Position numbers and translations under genes: made by a program. Positions 1 through 8,174 of a DNA stretch of 46,915 nt are shown here, piece by piece (the stretch's first letter is position 1; each line of letters opens with the position of its first letter). Under the pieces are notes generated by a model that saw only the letters and a list, made by a program, of their open reading frames with translations, did no database searches and was not told the origin of the DNA. The DNA lies in the NCBI GenBank assembly GCA_965659845.1, contig CBFHXS010000009.1:1-46915 (forward strand), written 5' to 3'. This DNA comes from Brumimicrobium sp965659845 (GTDB taxonomy: Bacteria; Bacteroidota; Bacteroidia; Flavobacteriales_D; Crocinitomicaceae).

Positions 1-1692
1 AATGCAGGTGAATTAATGATGGATAATAACGATCTTGAGAGAGAACGTGGTATTACTATCGTATCTAAAAACGTATCTGTAACATATAAAGACAAAAAGA
101 TCAACATCATTGACACTCCTGGTCACGCCGATTTCGGTGGTGAAGTTGAACGTGTTTTGAACATGGCAGATGGAGTATGTTTGTTAGTGGATGCTTTTGA
201 GGGACCAATGCCACAAACGCGTTTCGTATTGCAAAAAGCACTACAGATGGGGCTAAAACCATTGGTTGTGATTAATAAGGTTGATAAGCCGAACTGCACT
301 CCAGATGAAGTACATGAAAAAGTATTTGACCTAATGTTTGAGTTAGACGCTAACGAAGAACAGTTAGAATTCGAAACAATATACGGCTCTGCAAAAAACG
401 GTTGGATGTCTGAAGACTGGAAAAATGAAACGGATTCAATCGAGCCTTTATTGGCAAAGATTCTTGAATATTTTCCACCGGTTGAGATCGAAGAGGGGAA
501 TACACAAATGCTAATTACTTCATTGGATTACTCTTCTTTTGTTGGACGTATCGCAATTGGTCGTTTGCAAAGAGGAACGTTGAAGCCAAATATGCCAATC
601 ATTTTAAGCAAGCATGATGGGTCTCAAGAGAAGCACCGTGTAAAAGAGGTTTTTGTTTACGAAGGAACAGAAAGAATCAAAGTTGACGAGGTTCAACCTG
701 GTGATATTTGTGCTGTTACAGGTCTTGAAGGATTTGAGATTGGAGATTCTATTTGTGATGCTGAAAATCCAGATCCAATGGAAAAAATCACTATCGATGA
801 ACCCACAATGAGCATGTTGTTCTCAATCAACGATTCACCATTCTTTGGACAAGAAGGTAAATTTGTTACTTCACGTCAGATCGATGAACGATTGAAGAAA
901 GAACTTGAAAAAAACTTAGCACTTCGTGTTGAGCAAACAGATAAAGCGGATAAATGGATGGTATTCGGTCGTGGTGTTATGCACTTATCTGTATTAATCG
1001 AAACGATGCGTCGCGAAGGTTATGAATTACAAGTAGGTCAACCACAAGTTATCATCAAGGAAATTGATGGACAAAAATGTGAGCCAGTTGAAGAATTGAC
1101 AATCGACCTTCCTGAGCAATATTCAGGTACTGCAGTTGAAGCTGTTACCAAAAGAAAGGGAGAAATGCTGAATATGGAAGCCAAAGGTGAACGTATGATC
1201 GTTACTTTCAATATTCCATCCAGAGGTATTATCGGTTTACGTAATTATTTATTAACGCAAACTGCTGGTGAGGCAATTATGAACCACCGATTCATCGAAT
1301 TCCAACCATACAAAGGAGAAATTCCAGGAAGAATGAATGGATCGATGATCTCAATGGAGAAAGGTACGGCTATTCCGTACTCTCTAAACAACTTGCAAGA
1401 GCGAGGTAAGTTCTTTGTTGATCCTAATGAATCTATTTATGGAGGTCAGGTGATTGGAGAAAACTCTCGTCAAGGAGATCTAGTAGTGAATATCACGAAA
1501 ACGAAGAAGATGAGTAACATGCGTTCTTCAGGAGCGGATGATAAGGTGCGTATTGCTCCGGCATTGAAAATGTCGTTGGAAGAAGCATTGGAATACATCC
1601 AAGCTGATGAGTACGTAGAAGTCACTCCAGATTCTTTAAGAATAAGAAAAATATTACTTTCTGAGAACGAGCGTAAGCGCGCAGGAAAATAA
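1..1692 (+). CDS. typA: Ribosome-associated GTPase TypA/BipA (5'-truncated by window edge)
   Basis: TypA/BipA is a translational GTPase of the EF-G family that binds the ribosome and affects assembly and stress or low-temperature growth. The reading frame is open from base 1 and continues upstream of the window; the usual N-terminal P-loop is missing only because of the edge. Visible are the switch I region (RERGITI), the G3 motif DTPGHADFGGE, the G4 motif NKVDKP, then the beta-barrel and EF-G-like domains and the TypA-typical C-terminal region (SRGIIGLRNYLLTQTAGEA). About 563 residues are visible of a usual length near 600. A strong hairpin terminator follows directly, so this is the end of its transcription unit. 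Family assignment is very secure. Confidence 0.97.
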   Translation, partial: NAGELMMDNNDLERERGITIVSKNVSVTYKDKKINIIDTPGHADFGGEVERVLNMADGVCLLVDAFEGPMPQTRFVLQKALQMGLKPLVVINKVDKPNCTPDEVHEKVFDLMFELDANEEQLEFETIYGSAKNGWMSEDWKNETDSIEPLLAKILEYFPPVEIEEGNTQMLITSLDYSSFVGRIAIGRLQRGTLKPNMPIILSKHDGSQEKHRVKEVFVYEGTERIKVDEVQPGDICAVTGLEGFEIGDSICDAENPDPMEKITIDEPTMSMLFSINDSPFFGQEGKFVTSRQIDERLKKELEKNLALRVEQTDKADKWMVFGRGVMHLSVLIETMRREGYELQVGQPQVIIKEIDGQKCEPVEELTIDLPEQYSGTAVEAVTKRKGEMLNMEAKGERMIVTFNIPSRGIIGLRNYLLTQTAGEAIMNHRFIEFQPYKGEIPGRMNGSMISMEKGTAIPYSLNNLQERGKFFVDPNESIYGGQVIGENSRQGDLVVNITKTKKMSNMRSSGADDKVRIAPALKMSLEEALEYIQADEYVEVTPDSLRIRKILLSENERKRAGK

Positions 1693-1713
1693 GTATTTAT
1701 TTACATCATTTTG

Positions 1714-1746
1714 AAATGGACTGCTCACATGGGCGGTCCATTTTTG
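1714..1746 (+). terminator. Rho-independent terminator after typA
   Basis: An 11-bp stem (1714-1724 with 1733-1743, one G-T pair) with an 8-base loop, ending in a run of T. It lies 22 bases after the typA stop codon. Confidence 0.85.
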
Positions 1747-1847
1747 TATTATAATTAGGTCTGGACTGCTTTATTCATTCTAGTTCAAATCATTTGGATA
1801 CTTCGTTCATTAAAAGTAACTTCAAGGACAATTTTAACAAAAACCTT

Positions 1848-2360
1848 ATGAAAAAATCAAAAAAAAGCCTCAAACCCCTGATTATTGCATCTGCATTATT
1901 AATTTCTCTCACTTCATGCGGCATCGGGTTAATCGTTAGAGGAGTGGCGAAGAATAAATATACTAAAGAGAACGAGGTTATCCCTGAATCCTTCATTGAT
2001 GAAGATGCTACGCTACTAATTATGATGTGGGGATCTTCATCTTATGATAAATTTGCTCGAAAAGCTTTTGACAGATTCTACCATGGTAAAAAAGAATATA
2101 TCAGCTTTACAGACCTCGCAAACAAAGAGAAGTATTCAGACCTTGAGAAATATCCTTTCATTTTTTCTCAAGGTGATGATGCATCGATGTATTCAGGAAA
2201 AGGGGCCTCTTTCTATTATGAAGGGAGTAGACCGTTTCATATTTTTGACCGTAAGAAAGATAAATTCCATATGGCCAATGTAACGTCAGGCTTCTTTTAT
2301 CGAATTATGCAGGCATATGCTAAGCAAATGGAGTTTTACAGAAACGCACCTTCGATTTAG
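1848..2360 (+). CDS. Putative lipoprotein of unknown function
   Basis: A 170-residue protein from the ATG at 1848. The frame is open further upstream, but this start gives a clean lipoprotein signal: KKSKK, a hydrophobic stretch, then the lipobox LTSC, with cysteine about residue 24. The mature part has no motif I recognise. It is rich in aromatic and charged residues and has segments such as LLIMMWGSSSYDKFARKAF and SFYYEGSRPFHIFD. It stands alone between the typA terminator and a convergent gene. Lipoprotein export is well supported; function is unknown. Confidence 0.75.
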   Translation: MKKSKKSLKPLIIASALLISLTSCGIGLIVRGVAKNKYTKENEVIPESFIDEDATLLIMMWGSSSYDKFARKAFDRFYHGKKEYISFTDLANKEKYSDLEKYPFIFSQGDDASMYSGKGASFYYEGSRPFHIFDRKKDKFHMANVTSGFFYRIMQAYAKQMEFYRNAPSI

Positions 2361-2433
2361 CACTAGTCATTATCACCAAATCAAACAGAATGTAAGAATT
2401 CTTCTTTAAACAGGACCTAGAATCAAAATAGTG

Positions 2434-2454
2434 ATACGCTTAATTAGAGCGTAT
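2434..2454. terminator. Possible bidirectional hairpin between convergent genes
   Basis: A perfect 7-bp inverted repeat (ATACGCT at 2434-2440, AGCGTAT at 2448-2454) with a 7-base loop, in the 148-base gap between the lipoprotein gene and the convergent SOUL gene. No clean T-run follows, so a terminator role is only suggested. Confidence 0.35.
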
Positions 2455-2508
2455 ATAATATTTCTTAGACCCATCTAAATACGAAGATTATATTTCAGTA
2501 TCAATTAT

Positions 2509-3093
2509 TTAATTGGAATAATCAACTAACTCCACCATCACTTCGTTTCTTCTATTGATAGGGTCAAAAGGGGCATTATATCCCATAAAGGTAAATCCTC
2601 CTGTATGTTCAAGGCCTTCTCTTTCTAATGATTCTTCCAACTGTTTGCGGTGCTTTTCAATTTTCTCGTCATCGGCCCATCCTGAAAATCGTATTGCTGC
2701 GACAATTCGTTCAGGCATTTCTTCAAAGATTATGTCTTCATTATTTGGTTTAGGTAAATCCTCTTTAGAATATTTTGATGGAACTAGGAAGCGCATCGTC
2801 ATCGTATCTTTAAGATCCATCGTCACAGGAGTAGTCATAGCAATTTTTTCTTCCTTCTGATTTCCACCAAAAATGTAACCAGCTAGAATACCAAAGCCTT
2901 TTGAAGAAACTGATTTGTAATTTCCCGAGTCCAATTCTACACTCGTAAAGATTGCTGCATCATATTGTCGTACTTCGAAGTTATTGTACTTCTCTATTAC
3001 CTTATACTTGTATGTCTCGTTGTTTTTCACAAATGCGAAGAATAATGTTCCGATGATCGTCAATATGATTACGGAAATAATTAATGTTTTCAT
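2509..3093 (-). CDS. SOUL family heme-binding protein
   Basis: A 194-residue protein with one N-terminal hydrophobic segment (about residues 3-22), either a signal anchor or an uncleaved signal peptide. Typical SOUL/HBP features are present in order: YKVIEKYNNFEVRQYD, then a central glycine-rich step (FGILAGYIFGGN), then EEKIAMTTPVTM, FLVPSKYS, and the C-terminal MGYNAPFDPINRRNEVMVE. The family binds heme or related tetrapyrroles in characterised members; the role in bacteria is poorly known. The start codon is 41 bases downstream of the WG-repeat gene on the same strand, so the two may be co-transcribed. Family call is strong; heme binding is by family inference only. Confidence 0.9.
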   Translation of the reverse strand: MKTLIISVIILTIIGTLFFAFVKNNETYKYKVIEKYNNFEVRQYDAAIFTSVELDSGNYKSVSSKGFGILAGYIFGGNQKEEKIAMTTPVTMDLKDTMTMRFLVPSKYSKEDLPKPNNEDIIFEEMPERIVAAIRFSGWADDEKIEKHRKQLEESLEREGLEHTGGFTFMGYNAPFDPINRRNEVMVELVDYSN

Positions 3094-3134
3094 ATCTACA
3101 AAACATTGTTTGGAACTAAAAGTTTAAAACTGTC

Positions 3135-4793
3135 TTATTCTGAAGGAACTATAATCTCCCTGCTCCCATTATTGTGCTCAATAACAACAAAGGAATCATA
3201 AACTTTATGGATCTTAAAACGACCAAAAGATTTAACAATTCTATCTTTCGATAGTGAATAGATGGCATTTCCCCTTCCGTCATCAGAATTTAGTAGTATA
3301 AGATCCTTATTTAATCCTTCTATTAAATAAATAGGGTCTGAAATCACATTTTCATTATCAACCGTAATTAGGGTGTGTCTATTTCTTTTTCTAACCAAGA
3401 AATAAGGCAAGACGTTATACGGATCATTGTAGGTATGCAGATAATTAACACTTTCAACACCTTTAATTTCGAACAAAGTGTCTAAGCTCTTATTGATGAC
3501 TGAATAGGGGAATTTATTATCAGGATCTACAATCCGAACAGGCAATCGATTGTAAGGGAAATAGGTAGAATAACTCCCATATCCTGCCTTATAATAAGTT
3601 GTTGGAACTACTTCTTCACCTTGACTATTGAGAAAACCGTATCCCTTTCCATTAACAAAGCAAAGGGCCAATCCATCTTTCATCATATTGATGTTACTAT
3701 AGGCTTGCGAGACTAATTCTCCTTGTTTGTTGATTAAAAAATAAGGCATTCGAGAATTGACACGTCGATCCTTGACTGGAGCGACCCCATCTTTGAATGG
3801 ACCCAACCTTTCAAACTGAAAATCTAGTACAAACTCTCCTTCCTTATTAATCAGCCCCCACTGTTGATCGATCATCACTGAAGCGACACCATCCGAAAAA
3901 TCTTCTCCGTATTCAGCTTTTGTTCTTAAAGCAGTCTTTCCTGTAGTATCAAGGTAAATGGTGCCTCCTCTATCAAAATTCACTGCTAAATACCCCTCAG
4001 TAAAATCACCAACACTGGCTGCCTTTCTCAATACTTTCTTATTTCCGTTTTGATCAACGATTTGCCAACTATTGAATCCTTCTCTTACTGCAAACAAATC
4101 GTAACCCAAATATCTGATTTTTCGATATTTCATAGGTATAATTAGCTTACCAGATTCATCAATAACTCCCAAGAAATCATCGTATACATGTTGAATAATC
4201 AAATATCCATCATCCGTTCGTTCAAAATCACTGAATAGCTCTTCACCTACCAGTTCCCCACTTTGCTCAATTAGACCAAAAATCGAGTAATTCTCCTCCA
4301 CAATAGCACCTATAGTTGTTTGTCCTATTAATTCTTTATATTGCCAAACAATAGGACTTTGATCTCCTAAAACTTCGAAATATCTGACCTCATCTTGTTT
4401 TTCATTAATAAAAAAACGAGGTGTTTCATTGCCTCCATTTTTGTACTCATCTATATCCTTAATTGGGTTTAAAGGAAACCAATTCGTTGTTTTACCATTA
4501 ACTTGAATTGCAATGAAAACGGTTCGGATTTTATGAGAATTTGCGTAGCGATGACGCTCCATTATTATTGAAACGTGCTTTAAAAAGGAATCCCGAAGAA
4601 CACCCATTGTATCGTACTCCTGAGATCTTTTTAATTGCGGACAACATGGGCAATCAAATTCACAGCAAATATGACCATGCGCGCAATCATTAATGGGAAT
4701 TTGTAAAGGTTCTTGCTTGAATTTAACACCAATTGTATCTTGTCCAAATGAATTAGTTACAATAATTACCAATAAAATAAAAAAATATTTCAT
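3135..4793 (-). CDS. Secreted WG-repeat protein with an N-terminal Cys/His cluster
   Basis: A 552-residue exported protein. The ATG at 4793 is chosen over an in-frame start at 4838 because it gives a standard signal peptide (MKYFFILLVIIVTNSFGQ) and sits 6 bases after a perfect -7 box. The body consists of WG/KWG-type repeats, each reading like 'G.I.d..G...' followed by a hydrophobic strand (for example FGLIEQSGELV, LGVIDESGKLI, WGLINKEGEFV, YGFLNSQGEEV). Such repeats form beta-rich, propeller-like folds and are common in Bacteroidota surface proteins. Just after the signal peptide, residues 37-51 hold six Cys and two His, which is not part of the repeats. Substrate and function are unknown. 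Confidence 0.85.
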   Translation of the reverse strand: MKYFFILLVIIVTNSFGQDTIGVKFKQEPLQIPINDCAHGHICCEFDCPCCPQLKRSQEYDTMGVLRDSFLKHVSIIMERHRYANSHKIRTVFIAIQVNGKTTNWFPLNPIKDIDEYKNGGNETPRFFINEKQDEVRYFEVLGDQSPIVWQYKELIGQTTIGAIVEENYSIFGLIEQSGELVGEELFSDFERTDDGYLIIQHVYDDFLGVIDESGKLIIPMKYRKIRYLGYDLFAVREGFNSWQIVDQNGNKKVLRKAASVGDFTEGYLAVNFDRGGTIYLDTTGKTALRTKAEYGEDFSDGVASVMIDQQWGLINKEGEFVLDFQFERLGPFKDGVAPVKDRRVNSRMPYFLINKQGELVSQAYSNINMMKDGLALCFVNGKGYGFLNSQGEEVVPTTYYKAGYGSYSTYFPYNRLPVRIVDPDNKFPYSVINKSLDTLFEIKGVESVNYLHTYNDPYNVLPYFLVRKRNRHTLITVDNENVISDPIYLIEGLNKDLILLNSDDGRGNAIYSLSKDRIVKSFGRFKIHKVYDSFVVIEHNNGSREIIVPSE

Positions 4794-4799
4794 CACAAT

Positions 4800-4807
4800 C
4801 AAAGGTA
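4800..4807 (-). promoter_or_regulatory. -7 promoter box for the WG-repeat gene
   Basis: On the minus strand this reads TACCTTTG, an exact match to the Bacteroidota -7 consensus TAnnTTTG. It ends only 6 bases before the chosen start codon at 4793, which supports that start and suggests a very short or absent leader. Confidence 0.6.
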
Positions 4808-4887
4808 CATACCTCAAATCAATTGGTTCACTTTTCAACGAAAAAGACTTATTACTAACAATTTCATATTCTCAGAAGATAAAATTC

Positions 4888-4895
4888 TATTTTTG
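4888..4895 (+). promoter_or_regulatory. -7 promoter box for folD
   Basis: TATTTTTG matches TAnnTTTG exactly and lies 17 bases before the folD start. No TTG -33 element is seen at the usual spacing. Confidence 0.55.
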
Positions 4896-4912
4896 CACAA
4901 AGCCAATATAAA

Positions 4913-5791
4913 ATGCAACTCTTAGACGGAAAATCTACCTCGAAAGCGATCAAAGAAGAATTAACTCTTGCTGTTGAACAGCGAGCTAAGGCCGGAAAAA
5001 AAATACCCCATCTGGTGGCTGTTTTAGTGGGTAAAGATGGTGGTTCACTCACTTATGTAGGGTCTAAAGTTAAAACGTGTAAGAAAATTGGTTTCGAAAG
5101 CACATTGATTCACAAAGAAGATACCATCTCCGAAGAAGAACTTCTTAATTTGGTTGATGAGCTTAATAATGATGAAGATGTTGATGGATTTATTGTTCAG
5201 CTTCCCCTACCAAAACATATTGATGAAAAGAAGGTAACATTAGCTATCGACCCAAAGAAAGATGTTGATGGATTTCACCCTATGAATTTAGGTAATATGG
5301 TGCTTGACCTTCCTGGATTTCTTCCAGCTACTCCTGCTGGAATGCTGGAGTTATTTAAACGATATGAAATAGAAACTTCTGGAAAGCATTGTGTGGTAAT
5401 TGGTCGTTCTCACATCGTAGGTGCTCCAATGAGTATTATGATGGGAAGAAACACCTACCCTGGTAATTCAACTGTAACCCTGACCCATTCACGCACGAAA
5501 AATCTAAAGGAGATTACTCTTCAAGCAGATATAATCATTACCGCAATCGGTCGACCAGGTTTCTTAACTGCTGATATGGTTACAGAAGGAGCTGTCGTAA
5601 TGGATGTTGGTATTACTCGGATAGAAGATACGTCAAAAAAGAAGGGGTACCGAATAAGCGGTGATGTAGATTTTGAAAATGTTGCCCCGAAATGTTCTTA
5701 CATTACTCCTGTTCCTGGAGGTGTTGGACCTATGACCATAGTATCTTTAATGATGAATACATTAAAGGCTATGGAATTAAATGGAAAGTAG
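4913..5791 (+). CDS. folD: Bifunctional methylenetetrahydrofolate dehydrogenase / methenyltetrahydrofolate cyclohydrolase
   Basis: FolD interconverts 5,10-methylene-, 5,10-methenyl- and 10-formyl-tetrahydrofolate in the cytoplasm, supplying one-carbon units and NADPH. The protein is 292 residues, normal for the family. The catalytic Tyr-x3-Lys is seen as Y48 and K52 (LTYVGSKVKTCKKIGF), followed by the substrate-loop motif QLPLPKHI, DVDGFHPMN, the NAD(P)-binding GRSHIVGAP, and the C-terminal signature PGGVGPMTI. It stands alone between divergent and convergent neighbours and has its own -7 promoter box. No anomalies are visible. Confidence 0.97.
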   Translation: MQLLDGKSTSKAIKEELTLAVEQRAKAGKKIPHLVAVLVGKDGGSLTYVGSKVKTCKKIGFESTLIHKEDTISEEELLNLVDELNNDEDVDGFIVQLPLPKHIDEKKVTLAIDPKKDVDGFHPMNLGNMVLDLPGFLPATPAGMLELFKRYEIETSGKHCVVIGRSHIVGAPMSIMMGRNTYPGNSTVTLTHSRTKNLKEITLQADIIITAIGRPGFLTADMVTEGAVVMDVGITRIEDTSKKKGYRISGDVDFENVAPKCSYITPVPGGVGPMTIVSLMMNTLKAMELNGK

Positions 5792-5811
5792 TATTTCAGT
5801 ACTAAGGTATT

Positions 5812-7524
5812 CTATTTCGTTAACTGCTTAAGTTCAGATTGTATCATCTTTGCCAATTCGCTGATATTCTGCTTAGAAAAATCAAAAGTTATCCCAGCGG
5901 TTTTATAGATCTCTGGTATGGTCTTGGTGTATCCTAATGAAAGAGCGTTTTTATAATCCTCAATCGCTATTTTAAAGTCCTCTTTACTGTTCTTCCAAAC
6001 GGCTAATGCACCTAACTGAGCCATACCGTATTCTATATAGTAAAACGGGACTTCGAAAAGATGCAGTTGACGCTGCCAACTATTCTCGTGTACCTTCTCA
6101 TACCCTGTCCAATCGGTAACACCCGTTCCGTAATCATCTAGGATGTTTAACCATTTCGTTTTACGCTCTTTGACAGAATGATTTGGATTCTCGTAAATCC
6201 AATGTTGAAACTCATCTATCGTAGCTACCCAAGGTAATATCTTTAAAATCGTTTCAAGCTGCTCGACCTTCGCACGTCTTAGATCTTCTTCATCAGAATA
6301 AAAATCTCCCCAATAATCCATTGTCAAAAGCTCCATGCTCATTGAAGATAATTCCGCAACCTCTGAAGGTAGACTTTTAAAGCCTGTTAACTCCAGATCT
6401 CTGTTTAAAAATGAATGAACTGCATGACCTCCTTCATGAACCATTGTAATCAAATCGCGATGTGACCCGACTGCATTCATAAAGATAAATGGAACACCTA
6501 TCTCATAAAGGGGATAATTGTAACCACCAGGCGATTTCCCATCTTTTGATTCAAGATCCAAATGGCCCATCTTATCCATCGTTGAAAGACAGTCACCAAA
6601 ATAAGGGTCAATAGTGTTAAAAATAGAAACGGTCTTCGATAACAATTCCTCACCATTTTCAAAGGGTTTTAAAGGCTCTTTTCCCTCAGGATCAACCTCT
6701 CCATCCCAGGGCATCAGCTTATCCTTACCCATTTTTTCAGCCTTAGCTTTCGCAATTTCCGTTACCAAAGGAACGATTTCCTCTTTGATGGATTGATGAA
6801 ATTGAAAACAGTCCTCTTTTGAATAATCAAATCTTCCTAACTGTTCAAACTTATAATCTCTATAATTATCAAAACCAGCATTCTTTGCAATCTGATGCCT
6901 AATCTGAATTAATTCTGTATAAAGGTTGTCTAAGGCATCAACGTCCTCGGCTCTTCGGGCAGACATCTTTTCAAAAACCTCTTTACGCAAAGCTTCATCA
7001 TTCTCCTTTAGCAAGGTAGAAGCTTTCTGCATTGTTATGTTCTCACCTTCATGTTCAATGGATTGAGCACCACTTATTGATCCAAACTGCTGGCTTTTTT
7101 CAGCCATTTCAGCTTCAAGTGGTATATTCTCCTCTCGAAATATTTTAATAGCAGTATCTATTGAACGGAAATAGATCTTAAATGCACTATCACTGAAATC
7201 CTTTTTAAAAGGACTATCAGAAAGCTTTTTATTTAAACGAAAAGAGTATGGAGATAACTTAGGCTGGATTTCTTTGACAAAGAATGTATAGTCATTTGCA
7301 CAAGCCTCATTCTTTGTATCTATGGTCATTTTAATATAACGCCAAGCCAAATTTTCTTCTAAAACAGCCTCAAGCTCACTCTGGTCATCAAGCCATTTTT
7401 TAAATTCATCTCTACTGTCAATTGAACGCTCCTCTAGGTCTTTGAAATACTTTTCTACAGTCTCCCAATTTTCAATTGTAAAATTTTCGGGTAAAAATGA
7501 CCGTCTCGGGCGCTCTATGTTCAT
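5812..7524 (-). CDS. M3 family oligoendopeptidase (PepF-like)
   Basis: A 570-residue cytoplasmic zinc metallopeptidase of the thimet/oligoendopeptidase F family, which cleaves short peptides. The zinc motif HEGGH is at residues 363-367, within MVHEGGHAVHSFLNRD. The third ligand is probably a Glu in SEVAE (residues 387-391), as in M3 enzymes. A family-typical C-terminal helical part follows (YYIEYGMAQLGALAVW). There is no signal peptide. The start lies 10 bases after the DUF5606 gene stop, so the two form an operon transcribed leftwards. Family assignment is secure; the exact peptide preference cannot be told. Confidence 0.94.
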   Translation of the reverse strand: MNIERPRRSFLPENFTIENWETVEKYFKDLEERSIDSRDEFKKWLDDQSELEAVLEENLAWRYIKMTIDTKNEACANDYTFFVKEIQPKLSPYSFRLNKKLSDSPFKKDFSDSAFKIYFRSIDTAIKIFREENIPLEAEMAEKSQQFGSISGAQSIEHEGENITMQKASTLLKENDEALRKEVFEKMSARRAEDVDALDNLYTELIQIRHQIAKNAGFDNYRDYKFEQLGRFDYSKEDCFQFHQSIKEEIVPLVTEIAKAKAEKMGKDKLMPWDGEVDPEGKEPLKPFENGEELLSKTVSIFNTIDPYFGDCLSTMDKMGHLDLESKDGKSPGGYNYPLYEIGVPFIFMNAVGSHRDLITMVHEGGHAVHSFLNRDLELTGFKSLPSEVAELSSMSMELLTMDYWGDFYSDEEDLRRAKVEQLETILKILPWVATIDEFQHWIYENPNHSVKERKTKWLNILDDYGTGVTDWTGYEKVHENSWQRQLHLFEVPFYYIEYGMAQLGALAVWKNSKEDFKIAIEDYKNALSLGYTKTIPEIYKTAGITFDFSKQNISELAKMIQSELKQLTK

Positions 7525-7534
7525 AGGTTGAATT

Positions 7535-8119
7535 TTATGACTTTTTCGTAGTCGTTTTTTTCGTTGTTGATTTTTTTTCTGCAGATTTCTTTGCAGGAGC
7601 CTTTTTAGCGGTCTCTTTCTTTACTGTTTTTTTTGCAGCTTTTTCTGCTGTCTTAGCTTTTGGTTTAGACGCAGCTTTTTTCTCCTTTTTAGGAGTTTCT
7701 TTTCCCTCTTTCTTCTCCTCTTTCTTCTCCTCATCTCCAGCTGAAACTAATCCAGCATCATGCAATAAATTATACCACTGAAACAATTTCTTAATATCAG
7801 AAGGATATACTCGATCTTCATCGTAATTTGGAAGGACCTCAAGTAAATAAGTTGTTAACGTATTTAAACTTTCTTTGTGTGAGGGTGCTTTTTTACCGTC
7901 TTCTTTTTTAAATATTTTTATATAAACTTCTTTCAAAGGGATATCATCTTCGTATGTGTATATACTAATATCCTCCAAGGCTGAAATTCTATCCGTTGAA
8001 TAAGCAGGGGATCTTTTCCCTTCTTTTAATGATTCAACGATAATATTGTTTTTTGATTGGGCAACAACTTTATACAATCCCGGTTTTCCTGATATTGATA
8101 TTACACCTGATAAATCCAT
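7535..8119 (-). CDS. DUF5606 protein with a Lys/Ala-rich histone H1-like tail
   Basis: A 194-residue protein. Residues 1 to about 125 look like the DUF5606 domain found in Bacteroidota (MDLSGVISISGKPGLYK, then ISALEDISIYTYEDDIPL, then IKKLFQWYNLL). This is followed by an acidic/basic linker (GDEEKKEEKKEGKE). The last 50 residues or so are almost only Lys, Ala, Thr, Ser and Pro, with KTAEKAAKK- and KKAPAKK-like units. Such tails in bacterial proteins often bind nucleic acid, by analogy with histone H1 and HU-like proteins; that role here is inference. It is the first gene of an operon with the M3 peptidase. Confidence 0.8.
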   Translation of the reverse strand: MDLSGVISISGKPGLYKVVAQSKNNIIVESLKEGKRSPAYSTDRISALEDISIYTYEDDIPLKEVYIKIFKKEDGKKAPSHKESLNTLTTYLLEVLPNYDEDRVYPSDIKKLFQWYNLLHDAGLVSAGDEEKKEEKKEGKETPKKEKKAASKPKAKTAEKAAKKTVKKETAKKAPAKKSAEKKSTTKKTTTKKS

Positions 8120-8141
8120 ATAGCTTTTTTTGTTTCAACCT

Positions 8142-8149
8142 CAAAAATA
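8142..8149 (-). promoter_or_regulatory. -7 promoter box for the DUF5606 / M3 peptidase operon
   Basis: Minus strand reads TATTTTTG, an exact TAnnTTTG match, 22 bases upstream of the DUF5606 start codon. Confidence 0.5.
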
Positions 8150-8174
8150 GCAAGATTCGCGAAAGACAGGGGAG

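Noticed and set aside
7560..7740. Low-complexity Lys/Ala coding region as a DNA tandem repeat or CRISPR-like array
   Set aside because: The repeats are in-frame codons of the DUF5606 tail and are not regular at the DNA level; there are no spacers.
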